DNA of 64,000 nt from Legionella gresilensis (GTDB lineage Bacteria > Pseudomonadota > Gammaproteobacteria > Legionellales > Legionellaceae). Every line of letters begins with the position of its first letter. Position 1 is the first letter of the stretch. This document shows positions 43,052 through 53,605 of the stretch, piece after piece. The stretch lies in assembly GCF_900639865.1 (NCBI RefSeq), contig NZ_CAAAHX010000007.1, positions 1 to 64,000 of the forward strand, written 5' to 3'. The notes under the pieces were generated by a model that saw only the letters and a list, made by a program, of their open reading frames with translations, was not told the origin of the DNA and searched no databases. The position numbers and the translations under genes are program-made.

Positions 43052-43444
43052 CTAACCACAATAAATTTTAGTAATACTCAATCTTGAATGCTCAAGCTCC
43101 TGACTAATGCGTTCTCTTGCAAGTCTGTCCCAATCTTTTTCAAGGAAGCTCAGCTCTCTATAGTGTTTCCCTCCCTGAATAGGACAAAGTAATCCATGGC
43201 CATTTTTGTCATAATGTTTGGTTATTTCAAGGTATCTTCTTTGGGCATAAGCATATCGAAGTCCATGGCATTTACTTAAATCCATTTTGGCAATGACTTC
43301 ATGATAGTGGGATAAGTGGCTTTTATAAGATTTTCCATACGGGATTAAAGAGCGGCCAAAGGGTATTTGTTTCATAACTTTAACTAACCACTGTCTTTGC
43401 TGCTTATTTGTTAGCTTAATAGTGCGGCCGTAACTTATTAATTC
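43052..43444 (-). pseudogene. C-terminal fragment of an Integrase_1 tyrosine recombinase
   Basis: The frame is open from 43444 (after a TAG at 43445) and reads ELISYGRTIKLTNKQQRQWL, then PFGRSLIPYGKSYKSHLSHY, CHGLRYAYAQRRYLEITKHYD and ends LEHSRLSITKIYCG. This is the catalytic C-terminal part of an Integrase_1 recombinase with HxLR and the nucleophilic Tyr retained. The N-terminal half is missing, so it is a remnant. It indicates that a conjugative element once occupied the interval from att copy 3 to here. Confidence 0.65.
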
Positions 43445-43551
43445 CTAGCATTTTTATATAGATTGTATTTGTTGTAATTATTGTAGATAGACAAATACTA
43501 AATCAAGATATTCGTCTGGGAAAAATAAGCCTTTTATTTGTTATCAAATTG

Positions 43552-43758
43552 TTAAATAACTTCAACTGCTTCAGCTTGTAATCCTTTTTTTCCTTGGCTA
43601 GCTATAAATTTTACACGACTTCCTTCAGTTAATGTTTTAAAGCCCATGATTTGAATGCCGCTAAAATGGACGAAATAATCTTTGCCGCTGCTTTCAATAA
43701 ATCCAAACCCTTTGCTTTCATTGAACCACTTTACTTTTCCTTGTATTTTATCAGCCAT
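43552..43758 (-). CDS. CspA-family cold-shock protein
   Basis: 68 residues. [20 protein letters not shown] carries the RNP1-type motif, and DYFVHFSGI carries RNP2. The residues [15 protein letters not shown] complete the cold-shock OB fold. It is an RNA chaperone in the cytoplasm. Confidence 0.93.
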   Translation of the reverse strand: MADKIQGKVKWFNESKGFGFIESSGKDYFVHFSGIQIMGFKTLTEGSRVKFIASQGKKGLQAEAVEVI

Positions 43759-43883
43759 GTTTATTACTTAAATTAAGAATGTTGAAATTAACTTTAGCAT
43801 CGATTATTAAAAAACCAAAATATAATTAATAGCCAGAAATTGTTAAGGCAAGTTAAGAAGGATAATTAGTATAAAAGTAAGCA

Positions 43884-45668
43884 TTACAATTTATTTAGCT
43901 GCAGCCAGTATTCAAGTAATCCAATTTGCCATACTTTTGAAACCCCTAGCGGAGTGATATGCTTTTCGGGACGCTGAAATAATTCTTCAATGGCTTTCCA
44001 ATTGAAAAGTCCACGTTGCTTAACATGATTTATTGATAGAACGTCTTGCATCAGTTCAAGGGTACTGCCTTTTAGGTACTTTAAGGCTGGAACCGGAAAA
44101 TAACCTTTAGGTCGATTAACCACTTTCTTTGGCAGAATTTTCTGTCCAATTTTCTTTAAAATATATTTACCATCTTGAGGTAACTTGTAGCGAAGTGGTA
44201 AAGACATTGCAAGTTCAACTACAGCCTCATCTAAAAAGGGGACTCTCGCTTCAAGGCTTGCTGCCATCGTCATGTTATCAACACGACAAAGTGGCCCATT
44301 GGCTAGCGCAAATGTACTTTCATAAACAAGTAAATTATCTATCGGGTAACGAGAGCCATTCTGCCAGCATAGTTCTTCAAGAAATAACATAGCATCTGGC
44401 GTCGTTTGAAAGTCCGGTGTAACAAGCTGTTGGTATTCTTGATAAGCGCGATCTGCAACCAGGTCAAAAATCATTTGTGCTGATTGCAGTGGCGTGGCTT
44501 GCTTATCTTTAAGCGTTTGAAACCAATGATAGCCTGCAAAAATCTCGTCTGCACCTTGACCTGAAAGAACGACTTTGACCTGTTTAGCAACTTCTTTTGA
44601 AAGAAGGTAAAAGCCAATATTATCGTGGCTTAGCATGGGTTCAGACATGGCCAAAATACAATCTTGTAAAGAATAAGCCAGTTGCTTATTGGATATAAAT
44701 AATTGTTCATGATTGGTTTTAAAGTGAGAGGCAATTAAATCAGAATAAAAGAATTCATCCCCTTGCTCATTTAAGCTGCTTTCAAAGCCTATTGAAAAAG
44801 TATGTAATTGCTCGTTGCGCTCTTTTGTAGCCATTGCTACGAGCAGTGATGAATCTAGGCCGCCTGATAATAATACTCCTACAGGTACATCTGCAGCTAA
44901 CTGGCCCTTTGTCGCTTGTGATAAGGCCGCTTCAATAGCAAAAAGCCATTCTTCCTCAGAGCGAATGGTATTTGTATTATCTTCATTTATTTTAAGTTGC
45001 CAGTATCTCTCTTCTTCTACTTTACCATCAGCATGCACCGTCATAATCGTGCCAGGGTTTAATTTTCGAACACCAGAAAGAATAGTAAAAGGGTCAGGAA
45101 TAGCATGAAAGGTGAGGTAATAATGGAGCGCCATTTTATCAATTGATGTATCAATATGACTAAATTCAAGGAGGGCTGGAAGGGTGGAGGCAAATTTGAA
45201 ACCTTGTGCGTAATTGGTATTATAGTAAAGTGGTTTGATACCTAAACGATCACGAACAAGGATTAATTTTCCTGTCTCTATTTCCCATAAAGCAAAGGCA
45301 AACATGCCCTTAAGTCGCGAAATACTTTGCTTACCCCAAGCATGATAGGCCTTTATAATAACCTCGGTATCGCTTGTTGACTTAAACGTATAGCCTTTTA
45401 ACTCAAGTTCTCGCCGTAACTCTAGAAAATTATAAATAGCGCCATTAAAGACTAAGGCTAGTCCTAAATTTGTATCAACCATCGGTTGTGCAGCTAGGCT
45501 TGAAAGATCAAAAATTTTTAAGCGCCTATGGCCAAATGCCAATTTATCTAGGTGATAGATGTCGCCAGCATCAGGGCCGCGATTCAATTGTTTTAAAATG
45601 ACTTTTTCTAAGTGAGGTAATGAAACCTGTTCATCAGAAAAGTGATACTCTCCAGCAATCCCGCACAT
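43884..45668 (-). CDS. asnB: Glutamine-hydrolysing asparagine synthetase
   Basis: 594 residues. Cys2 (MCGIAGEYHF) is the N-terminal nucleophile of the glutaminase domain, with RGPDAGD next to it. The synthetase domain has the PP-loop LLSGGLDSSLLVAMAT near residue 265 and VVLSGQGADEIFAGY near 365. It makes asparagine from aspartate, ATP and glutamine. GGAG lies four bases before ATG. It could alternatively serve amide formation in another pathway, but the neighbourhood suggests ordinary metabolism. Confidence 0.92.
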   Translation of the reverse strand: MCGIAGEYHFSDEQVSLPHLEKVILKQLNRGPDAGDIYHLDKLAFGHRRLKIFDLSSLAAQPMVDTNLGLALVFNGAIYNFLELRRELELKGYTFKSTSDTEVIIKAYHAWGKQSISRLKGMFAFALWEIETGKLILVRDRLGIKPLYYNTNYAQGFKFASTLPALLEFSHIDTSIDKMALHYYLTFHAIPDPFTILSGVRKLNPGTIMTVHADGKVEEERYWQLKINEDNTNTIRSEEEWLFAIEAALSQATKGQLAADVPVGVLLSGGLDSSLLVAMATKERNEQLHTFSIGFESSLNEQGDEFFYSDLIASHFKTNHEQLFISNKQLAYSLQDCILAMSEPMLSHDNIGFYLLSKEVAKQVKVVLSGQGADEIFAGYHWFQTLKDKQATPLQSAQMIFDLVADRAYQEYQQLVTPDFQTTPDAMLFLEELCWQNGSRYPIDNLLVYESTFALANGPLCRVDNMTMAASLEARVPFLDEAVVELAMSLPLRYKLPQDGKYILKKIGQKILPKKVVNRPKGYFPVPALKYLKGSTLELMQDVLSINHVKQRGLFNWKAIEELFQRPEKHITPLGVSKVWQIGLLEYWLQLNKL

Positions 45669-45904
45669 AGTGCTCCATCTTAATTAGCGAACAAATTGAA
45701 TAGTTGCATTCTACGATAAAATACACCTATTAAATAACGGTGGACATCAATGATTGAATTGGTTGATAAGCTTAAATAAAGCTAGTAAAAGTACATGACT
45801 AATTATTTAGCGTATATAGAAACTATAGCCTCTAATGGTTTAAAAGGAAAACCTAACTTTAACTTTTCTTTCTAAAAAACTAGCTTAAAGCTTTAACGAA
45901 TACA

Positions 45905-47101
45905 TTATTCATAGAGAGGTCGTTGGAATAAAAATTCCTTAATGTTATGTTTAACGACCTCTTTCAAGCACCCTGTCTTATTTAATATCTTTCGTTGACG
46001 CTCTGAACTGGTACCTTTATTCATAATAGATTCTAACGTTAGAAAATAGCTTTCATAATTTAATTGTTTAATATAGGATGCTAACTTATCTAACCATTCT
46101 AAAATATCTTCCCGAAGAGGCTTTGATTTCCCCTCTGTGTTCATAATTAATTGAGCATCTAAGCCATGCCGAATAGCGCACCATTTATTCTCACGAGAAA
46201 GCCAGTACGGAGGGTAGGCGACAGATTCAAGCCAGCTACCATTATCGGTAAACCAATAGGCAAGTGTTTGAGTAAAAGCAATAATGGCTAATGCTTCAGC
46301 AAGAGTTGCTACACCATCACAATCACGTATTTCTAACGTGCCTAAATTAGGACTAGGACGTAAATCCCACCAAAGGTCATGAAGCGATTTAATAGAGCCA
46401 CAGGCTTTTAATGCTCTACACATATTCTCAAATTCTTGCCAATTTTTTACATGATAGGGATGCCCGGCGGTTGGTAGTGCTTCATAGGTTGTAGGGCGAC
46501 AAGAGGAAAGGCCTGTATCTATGCTTTGCCAGGAGGGGGAGCTTGCAGATAGCGCTAAGAAATGAGGTAAAAAATACATAAAAAAGTTATTAAAGCGAAT
46601 GCATTCTTCACCACTTGTCATTCCTAGATGAAGATGTAATCCATACACACACTTACGCTGCGTAACCCATTGGGCACGATTGATTAAGTCCTGATAACGC
46701 GTACTAGGGGAGATGATTCAGTCTTCTTATTTAGAAAAAGGATGCGTCCCTGTTGTTGAAAGCGCAATACCAAATTGTTGAGCAATAAAATTCAGTTCAC
46801 TTAACGTGTTACGTAAGTCTGATTCTGCTTCTTGCACAAGTTTACATTTATCACTATTAGTTTCTAAAGTACTTAGAAAGAACTCTGGTTTTATTTTTGG
46901 GAGATGAGTAGAAGTATTTAATACTGCTTCGGCACAAGGGTTGAGATTATAATTTTCTTGATCAATTAACTGTAATTCAATTTCTACACCTAATGTAAGC
47001 GCACCTGCGCTTTTAAAGTCAAGCTCATCGTCAGTTGAGGTTAATGAAAAGGATGGAAATTGATTCATTGATTCTAATACATTTTTATTAAGGTTATTCA
47101 T
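45905..47101 (-). pseudogene. GCS2-type carboxylate-amine ligase (YbdK-like), interrupted
   Basis: The N-terminal frame (47101 leftward) reads LTLGVEIELQLIDQENYNLN and STTGTHPFSK then stops at TAA. In the same frame a second stop (TGA) follows three codons later. Then SPSTRYQDLINRAQW, VYGLHLHLG and the remaining domain continue uninterrupted to 45905. The gene is thus one reading frame broken by two nonsense codons. No frameshift exists, so mutation rather than sequencing slippage is likely. The intact family forms a peptide-like gamma-glutamyl bond (glutamate-cysteine ligase type 2). Confidence 0.75.
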
Positions 47102-47579
47102 TAATTTTTAGAGAGATAATTTCTTACCTAGTATACAGAAAAGCTTCTCAAGAAAAGCTTATTTTTAAAAAAAAGCTTGTATTTAATTTTAATTTGTATG
47201 ATTTTAACTCTAAAAAGAGTGACCCATTACTTTATTGCTTACAAACTCTCAGCGATAATTTTGACACGTCTAAGCATGCCAAGGTATTTGCATTTAAAGT
47301 TCGCTGGCTAGGTAAATCACTATTCTCTCCTTTTTTAGCATTACCGAGCTTTAATAAAATTTTTTATTTCTCAACAGCCTGTATTTGTTAGGTTTTTAGT
47401 ATTTGGATAAATGTGCACGACAGTCTCTTTAACATAAAATAGCCAGTATTTTTATCAAACATATCTAATAAATTTTACTCAGAAATGAGGGAGTTTAATT
47501 AATTTTACTAAGCAGCCAGAGCTATGCGCAACCTGCATGTATGACATGAATATTATTACCATAAGCCAATTTTTATTAC
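47102..47579. other. Intergenic stretch
   Basis: About 480 bases with no convincing gene on either strand. AAAAGCTTATTTTTAAAAAA motifs near 47155 may form a weak hairpin. Confidence 0.35.
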
Positions 47580-48380
47580 CTATAGTTTAGTTTTCAATGT
47601 TCTTTTGAACCAGCGTTCACCGCACCAGATTGTCGCCACAAGATAAGGTATTCCTCCTATTACCCACATTATAAGTCCTGCAAGTTGCTGGCTTTGTAGC
47701 GAACGTATAGGACCATATATTGAATTTTGGGCGAATGTTAGAAGAGCACCAAGAAATCCTGTATGCATGAGTGTAAATAATAAAGCCAAAAGCGCACGAG
47801 GTGTAGTCTGTTGGCTAGTATATAATATAGACCACCAGAATAAGCCAGCAGTTATTAAGAAACAAAGGTGCTCAATAATATGCCACCAGGGATTATTAAG
47901 AGCAAGTAAGTAGGGTTTAGGAGCATGCCAGAACCAAATCACTAAACCATGTAATGCAGCTGTCCAAATTGGATAGCGTACAATTTTAAGGATTGGCGAC
48001 AACCCAAGTAGGATGATGCGACTAGTGGCAGCGACCAATTGTGGTAGAGGTTGTGCAAAAGCATAGATGGGCGCAATAACAACCATCATTAACATATGCT
48101 GTGCCATGTGAGCGGCTGTATTTGTCTCAGCTAGCTCGTCTAACCCGCCAAAGATAGTGAAAATGGTGATTAATATCGCTCCTTGAAAAAAAAGAAATCG
48201 CTGCCATCCTGGCCATATTCGCAATGCACCAATAGAATAAGTGAACCATAACAAAGCTAAACATAAAGCACTTAACAGCGTTGGTAATTGCTCCTTACTA
48301 AGTTCAGCAAAAGGGTTATGAGCGAGAGCATAATTCGGTATTAATCCTATAATAATAAATAGCAGGCTTCGAATAATCAT
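47580..48380 (-). CDS. ctaG: CtaG-type cytochrome c oxidase assembly membrane protein
   Basis: 266 residues with about seven helices, of the caa3_CtaG family rather than the CtaG/Cox11 type. Histidine-containing parts AHMAQHMLMMVVIAPIYAFAQP, LHGLVIWFWHAPKPY and WWHIIEHLCFLITAGLFWW are diagnostic. It helps insert copper or assemble the terminal oxidase. It is nine bases from the next operon gene, and the last in the oxidase group. Confidence 0.85.
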   Translation of the reverse strand: MIIRSLLFIIIGLIPNYALAHNPFAELSKEQLPTLLSALCLALLWFTYSIGALRIWPGWQRFLFFQGAILITIFTIFGGLDELAETNTAAHMAQHMLMMVVIAPIYAFAQPLPQLVAATSRIILLGLSPILKIVRYPIWTAALHGLVIWFWHAPKPYLLALNNPWWHIIEHLCFLITAGLFWWSILYTSQQTTPRALLALLFTLMHTGFLGALLTFAQNSIYGPIRSLQSQQLAGLIMWVIGGIPYLVATIWCGERWFKRTLKTKL

Positions 48381-48389
48381 GTCTTATTC

Positions 48390-48734
48390 CTATAAACATG
48401 GTCGAAAAAATAATACCATTAATCCTATACTTAATGTTGCAAATGCTGCAGCTAGGAAGCCGCCCACAGCGACCCAGAGAATAAAGGAGTTTGGGTTATC
48501 CTTTAATTCTGATAACCGGAGCTTTTGCCAATAACCTAAAGCTAAATAGAGTTGTAATATAGTTGTTATTAACGTACTAACTAGTAAAATACTATTGATC
48601 CAAGTAAAGGAATCTACTATTGCAGGAGGCACAATTGCACAGGCAACTGATAATGCACTGTAGATAAAGATAAACCAGATACTCCAGATAACTAGCCCAA
48701 TAATAAGTGATAAAGGATGTTTATGCCATGACAT
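48390..48734 (-). CDS. Small oxidase-associated membrane protein
   Basis: 114 residues from ATG 48734 (MSWHKHPLSLIIGLVIWSIW), chosen because it overlaps the stop of the coxI/III gene as TAATG. The longer frame upstream is inside that gene. Four helices. It resembles short accessory proteins at the end of oxidase operons but is not identified. Confidence 0.65.
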   Translation of the reverse strand: MSWHKHPLSLIIGLVIWSIWFIFIYSALSVACAIVPPAIVDSFTWINSILLVSTLITTILQLYLALGYWQKLRLSELKDNPNSFILWVAVGGFLAAAFATLSIGLMVLFFRPCL

Positions 48735-51250
48735 TAACTTCTCTCCAAAGCTAGGGGTAATAAGACGATGGCAATGTAGGTAATCCAGAATGTAATTAAG
48801 GTATATAACCACCATCCTTCAACTACAACGAGTTCATAAAGTGCTTTTTTATTGATATAGCCATAAGCTACGCGAGCAGCAAGTTGTATCGTAATGAGAG
48901 TAGCTAAACAGCTATGGATTAGTTGATAAATAATCATTACTGTAATGACGGCATCATGGGCTGTTTGGGTGGGGTAGAGTTTCGCACTAATTAGTACCCA
49001 GACTAAAATAGCAGTTTGAATAAAGCCGATAAAACTTAATCCCCATAATTTAATTTGGAGATGAGCAATTTCGAAACGACGAATTTGACGAATTAAATAG
49101 GTAAATCCTATCGATGCTACCGTTAGAAATAATCCACTAATAAAGAACGCACTCTTTTCTAAATGTACTTGCTCAGGTATTTTCCATTGAGGTGCTGCCG
49201 TCCATAAATACAGCCAGCCAAATAGCAATGACATGTATAAGGCGCCGTTTGCAAGCAAACTCGTATTCATACCCCAGAGGCCAGGCCCATTTAAGGTACG
49301 TGAGTGTAGTGGTGGATCATTAGGTAGCGTTTTTGCATCAGGGGCGGCTTTTGGGTGAGTGCCATTTTCCCAAGCCCAGCGGAATAAAAGTAAGAAACAA
49401 ACCAGTGAATTAAATAAAGCTAAATTGTAGTTACGTGATATAAGAGCAATGCAGGCAGCCCCGATGGCCAAAGCTGTAAAAAAGGGTAGCCAAGAATTAC
49501 CAGGCAGGTGAATAATTTCACTGACTTTTCCAGTGATAGGATCAGTTCCCCAAGTTTCTCGTCTACCATGACTTGCAACAGCCAGAGCATGCTTTCCTTC
49601 GGCAATTGTTTTAGGAAGGGTTGGAGCATCCCAAAGTGGATGACGTGTTGAACAGTCTGGTAAGCTTATAAAATTATAAGGGTTAGGCGGTGTTGCTGTA
49701 GCCCATTCTAGGGTATCAGCATTCCAGGGATTTGTTTTTGCTGGTTGGCCAATGTAAAAATGTAAAAAGAAATCAAGCAAAATAGTTGCGATGCCAGCAG
49801 CCATGATAAATGATCCAATGGAGGAAATGAGATTAGGCATATCCCAGCCTAATCCTGAATCATAGGTGTAGATTCGACGAGGCATTCCTAAAAGGCCAGT
49901 CCAGTGCATAATCAGGAATGTTACATTAAAACCGATGAACGTTAACCAAAAACCCCAAGTGCCAAGTTTATCTGATGGCATACGACCAGAAAAATGTGGC
50001 AGCCAGTAATAAAGGCCAGCAATTAACGGGAAAAATACACCACCAACAATCACATAATGGAGGTGAGCAACGACAAAATGTGTATCATGCACCTGCCAAT
50101 CAAAAGGTACTAACGCTAACATCACACCGGTTAATCCGCCAATGACAAAGATAATTAAGAATCCAACGACCCAAAGCATAGGTAGGCGATAAATAGGCCG
50201 GCCAGCTAACAGTGTTGCTATCCAAGAAAATAATTGGATGCCTGTAGGGATTGCCACTAGCATACTAGCTATTGAAAAAAATGCTTGGGCCAATTGAGGA
50301 ATACCTACTGTGAACATATGGTGCACCCATAAGCCGAAACTAATAAAGCCTGTCACAATAGTGGATAGGACAATCCATCGATAACCAATGATAGCTCTTT
50401 GGGCAAAAACAGGAATTAGAGTAGAAATGATCCCCGCCGCTGGTAGAAAAATAATATAAACTTCCGGGTGGCCAAAGAGCCAAAATAAGTGTTGCCAAAG
50501 AATGGGATCGCCTCCCCTTGTGGGGTCAAAAAAGGGCATGCCAGCTGCTCTTTCAAGTTCAAGTAAAATACTGCCTAGAATCAGTGGTGGAAAGCCAAAT
50601 ACAATCATTAATGCCATAACCAAAATGTACCAGCAATATAGAGGCATTTGATGTAACCCCATCTGCGCTGTACGCGATCGGATAATAGATACAAATAATT
50701 CAACACCTGCGCTAACAGCAGAAATTTCTACAAAGGTAATCCCGATTAACCAGAAGTCTGCATTTGGTCCAGGAGAGTAAACTGCATTGGTTAGTGGTGT
50801 ATACATAAACCAACCTGTGTTAGGAGCTACACCAAGGATCAGGCTGAAGGCTAAAATAATACCGCCAAACAAATAACAAAAGTATCCAAATGCACTTAGC
50901 CTTGGAAAGACTAGATCGCGTGCACCTAACATTTTAGGTACTAAGTAAAGTGCCATACCTTCCATCATGGGCACAGCAAAGAGAAACATCATTACTGTTC
51001 CATGCATGGTAAAAAGTTGATTGTAAATCTCTGGGGTTACAAGCGATTGCTGAGGAAGAGCAAGCTGAGCTCTTAATATCATGGCCAGTAAACCGCCAAA
51101 TAGAAAAAATAGTCCACCTGTAACCATAAAACGAATACCAATTGTTGTATGATTTACGATGGTCAATGCGTACCAGCCGCGAGGGTTACCCCAAACTTTA
51201 TTAAATTCATCATGAATAGAGGTTGAGTTATTAATAGTTGTTTCATTCAT
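48734..51250 (-). CDS. Heme-copper oxidase subunit I fused to subunit III
   Basis: 838 residues. Subunit I motifs include ITFVEISAVSAGVELFVS..., HLFWLFGHPEVYIIFLPAAG (copper and crosslinked His-Tyr), VWVHHMFTVG-type helix and VHDTHFVVAHLHYVIVGGV (heme a and a3 ligands). After about residue 570, the polypeptide continues into a subunit III-like half with WGMNTSLLANGALYMSLLFGWLYLW. It reduces oxygen at the inner membrane and pumps protons. The fusion of I and III occurs in several bacterial oxidases. Subunit II follows upstream in the operon. Confidence 0.92.
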   Translation of the reverse strand: MNETTINNSTSIHDEFNKVWGNPRGWYALTIVNHTTIGIRFMVTGGLFFLFGGLLAMILRAQLALPQQSLVTPEIYNQLFTMHGTVMMFLFAVPMMEGMALYLVPKMLGARDLVFPRLSAFGYFCYLFGGIILAFSLILGVAPNTGWFMYTPLTNAVYSPGPNADFWLIGITFVEISAVSAGVELFVSIIRSRTAQMGLHQMPLYCWYILVMALMIVFGFPPLILGSILLELERAAGMPFFDPTRGGDPILWQHLFWLFGHPEVYIIFLPAAGIISTLIPVFAQRAIIGYRWIVLSTIVTGFISFGLWVHHMFTVGIPQLAQAFFSIASMLVAIPTGIQLFSWIATLLAGRPIYRLPMLWVVGFLIIFVIGGLTGVMLALVPFDWQVHDTHFVVAHLHYVIVGGVFFPLIAGLYYWLPHFSGRMPSDKLGTWGFWLTFIGFNVTFLIMHWTGLLGMPRRIYTYDSGLGWDMPNLISSIGSFIMAAGIATILLDFFLHFYIGQPAKTNPWNADTLEWATATPPNPYNFISLPDCSTRHPLWDAPTLPKTIAEGKHALAVASHGRRETWGTDPITGKVSEIIHLPGNSWLPFFTALAIGAACIALISRNYNLALFNSLVCFLLLFRWAWENGTHPKAAPDAKTLPNDPPLHSRTLNGPGLWGMNTSLLANGALYMSLLFGWLYLWTAAPQWKIPEQVHLEKSAFFISGLFLTVASIGFTYLIRQIRRFEIAHLQIKLWGLSFIGFIQTAILVWVLISAKLYPTQTAHDAVITVMIIYQLIHSCLATLITIQLAARVAYGYINKKALYELVVVEGWWLYTLITFWITYIAIVLLPLALERS

Positions 51251-51256
51251 TAGAAT

Positions 51257-51967
51257 TCATCTTCCCTGTTTTGCTTGAGGTGTTACTTGGATAAGAGCTG
51301 TTTGCTTACTACTTGCCCAGGATACAAAGTCTTGGCTGTTATGAGCATAAACTTTAAGTAGCATTTGCGCGTGAAATTTTCCGCAAAATTCAGCACACTG
51401 AGCACGAAAAAAACCAGCTTTTGTTACTTGAAGGCGCATAATGTTAGTATAACCAGGGATCATATCGATTTTTCCACTAAGTCGCGGGATCCAGAATGAA
51501 TGAATCACATCTTGACTTGTGGCATAGATATCAATAGCACGGCCTACAGGTAGGTGTAATTCATTGATAAGCTTTATCCTTTCATTAGGATAATGAATTT
51601 CCCACCACCACTGATGGCCTATCACCTCAATTTTTAATGGTTGCTCGCCATGTACTGGCAGAGGTTGTGCCCGATGGCCTACAGGGATACCAAAGATAAG
51701 TAAAAGTATAATGCTGACAGAGGGGAGTAAAATACCGCCGCTAATAATTAGGGCTCGATGCGATCGATTAGACTGATTTTCTTGTAACTTAGGGCGCATC
51801 GCGTAGAGCCATAGAGCGACAATCCCTACTACAATAATGCTAGAGTAGATAAACATCCCCCACCAAAGGTAAGAAATCTCTCTTGCAGCAGGTCCGGCGG
51901 GATCCAGCGTTGATTGCGGCCCACTACAGCCTATTACTGTAAATAAAAAAAGAATGAATAGTGGCAT
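51257..51967 (-). CDS. Cytochrome c oxidase subunit II, lipoprotein-type
   Basis: 236 residues from ATG 51967 (MPLFILFLFTVIGCSGPQS); longer frames are not credible because they run antisense through the DUF2231 gene. Cys14 is a lipobox cysteine (TVIGC). Two helices follow, then the CuA domain with EVIGHQWWWEIHYP and the CuA ligands in AQCAEFCGKFHAQMLLKV. Six bases separate it from subunit I. No C-terminal heme-c domain is present. Confidence 0.93.
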   Translation of the reverse strand: MPLFILFLFTVIGCSGPQSTLDPAGPAAREISYLWWGMFIYSSIIVVGIVALWLYAMRPKLQENQSNRSHRALIISGGILLPSVSIILLLIFGIPVGHRAQPLPVHGEQPLKIEVIGHQWWWEIHYPNERIKLINELHLPVGRAIDIYATSQDVIHSFWIPRLSGKIDMIPGYTNIMRLQVTKAGFFRAQCAEFCGKFHAQMLLKVYAHNSQDFVSWASSKQTALIQVTPQAKQGR

Positions 51968-52021
51968 GATTTTAGTTAATCTAGTAATAAATAGAAGGAA
52001 TAAAAAAAGGATATTTTGCTG

Positions 52022-52477
52022 ATGCCAGGACCTATTATTAGCCGTATGGCCATTGCTGGTCATCCAATTCATCCAATGTTGATTCATTTTCCTGTTGCAG
52101 CTCTGATTGGAATACTTGGTACGGATAGTGCCTATATTTACACCCATGATTTTTTCTGGGCAAGGGCAGGTATTTGGCTTGCTGGAATAGGTGCTTTGGG
52201 CGGTGCTATTTCGGGCTTGGCTGGCTTGGTTGATTTGATAGTTGTAGCACGCATTCGAAGAATGATTACTGCTTGGTGCCACGCTATTCTTGCAGTGATG
52301 ATGCTGTCTTTGGCTTCGCTTAACTGGCTGTTTCGCTTTAAACACCTGACTGATTTGATGCCTTGGGGACTCTATCTGACGCTTTTGACTGCCGGAATGA
52401 TTTCTTTGACTAGCTATTTGGGCGGTCGGCTGGTTTATGAGTATGGCGTGGGCGTGGATTTGCCGACCAATACGTAA
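52022..52477 (+). CDS. DUF2231 family membrane protein
   Basis: 151 residues. GHPIHPMLIHFPVAALIGILGTD matches the DUF2231 N-terminal HPIHP.L.HFP motif, and three or four helices follow. ATG 52022 is used; a TTG six bases earlier is possible. It is divergent from coxII (54 bases) and is often found beside heme-copper oxidases or heme proteins; its function is unknown. Confidence 0.8.
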   Translation: MPGPIISRMAIAGHPIHPMLIHFPVAALIGILGTDSAYIYTHDFFWARAGIWLAGIGALGGAISGLAGLVDLIVVARIRRMITAWCHAILAVMMLSLASLNWLFRFKHLTDLMPWGLYLTLLTAGMISLTSYLGGRLVYEYGVGVDLPTNT

Positions 52478-52505
52478 CATCCGATGCCACATTTCTAAGC
52501 AGTTT

Positions 52506-52919
52506 CTAAACATAAGGCTTGGCCAAAACAAGCCAGAGGATGGCAATAATTAGTATTGCAGAAATTAAACCTACTATGAGACAAGGTAGTAGCCTAGGCT
52601 TCTCCGGCATTTTTTCAAGTCGGAGGATTAACCAACCATTAAGGACATGGCAGATAACTAACCCACTAACTAATGTAAGCTTCATGATAAGCCATGCTGC
52701 GATTAGTTTCATTTTTAAAAATATAATAGTTCCTGATATGACTGCTATAAGTGCTGTTGGAGTAAGGATATGGGTAAAAATTTTGCGTGGAACATGGATG
52801 TAAGCGCTATGAACTTCACCTTGTTGAATAGAAGCAGTAGCTATAAGTCCTGGCAGGTAAAGAAGAGAACCACACCAACCAAGTAGCGTTGATATATGTA
52901 GTAACAGCATCCAAAGCAT
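52506..52919 (-). CDS. CopD/HemJ-like membrane protein
   Basis: 137 residues with about four helices from ATG 52919 (MLWMLLLHISTLLGWCGSLL), chosen for AGGA five bases upstream; a TTG at 52937 is the other start. Sequence HISTLLGWCGSLLYLPGL resembles the first helix of CopD/HemJ-like proteins, where an HI...G..F..PR motif sits. It converges on the DUF2231 gene. A role in copper or heme handling for the oxidase is plausible by context. Confidence 0.55.
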   Translation of the reverse strand: MLWMLLLHISTLLGWCGSLLYLPGLIATASIQQGEVHSAYIHVPRKIFTHILTPTALIAVISGTIIFLKMKLIAAWLIMKLTLVSGLVICHVLNGWLILRLEKMPEKPRLLPCLIVGLISAILIIAILWLVLAKPYV

Positions 52920-53605
52920 AAAAATCCTTTTAGACAACCATTTTCTATAGTTAAAAACTATACTTTGTTGGTTAAAATTGATTAACCGTTTATAAGTAAA
53001 TGCATAAAGTATTTGTTCTTATTAACAGCTTTATTACAGCTCTTACATAATCTGTATTTTTACTATATTGCTTGCATCGCAAACGCTTGTAGAGTGCTCA
53101 TTTACACGCTGTTCCTTGAAGCCCTTGCTTTTGGCACTAGAGTAATATTTAGAGAACGCTCTACCTATTAAATACGTTGTTAAATGGTTATCGGAACAAT
53201 TGTAAAGGAATTACTGCTTACTGCAAACCCTGCAAGTGACTTAAAGTAGGGTGATTTATATAAGTTATATTGTTTTAGTATTCTTGCTGCTTGAGATAAC
53301 TCCTTAAGGTTAGCAATTCGCCTTTTGATTGATTTGTGATAATGAGTTCTTTGGAGTAAGCGCTGCTGTTGGTTAGTTAATAGGGATAATACAATTTAAT
53401 TATCAAGTTGGAAGAGTTTTAAGGTTCCTAGCTAAATTAATGAAACTGTTCTAGGCTTTAATGCAGGTATTTAAACAAATACAGGCAATAAATATATTCT
53501 AAATATGCTTGGAAATTAGCAAAAAATTATCCATCTTCGCAACACCTACAAATGATAAGCGAGAAATAAAAGTGCGATAACTGTACACATAGAAAAGGAA
53601 TTCAG
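52920..53605. other. Intergenic stretch
   Basis: About 690 bases without a supported gene. It includes AT-rich sequence before the fusion gene at 53606. No hairpin or repeat stands out. Confidence 0.4.

Noticed and set aside
45905-47101. Selenocysteine or stop-codon recoding
   Set aside because: Two different stops (TAA and TGA) three codons apart; ordinary gene decay is simpler.
51968-52546. Long N-terminal extension on coxII reading frame
   Set aside because: It runs antisense through the DUF2231 gene and has odd composition; the lipoprotein start at 51967 explains the protein.
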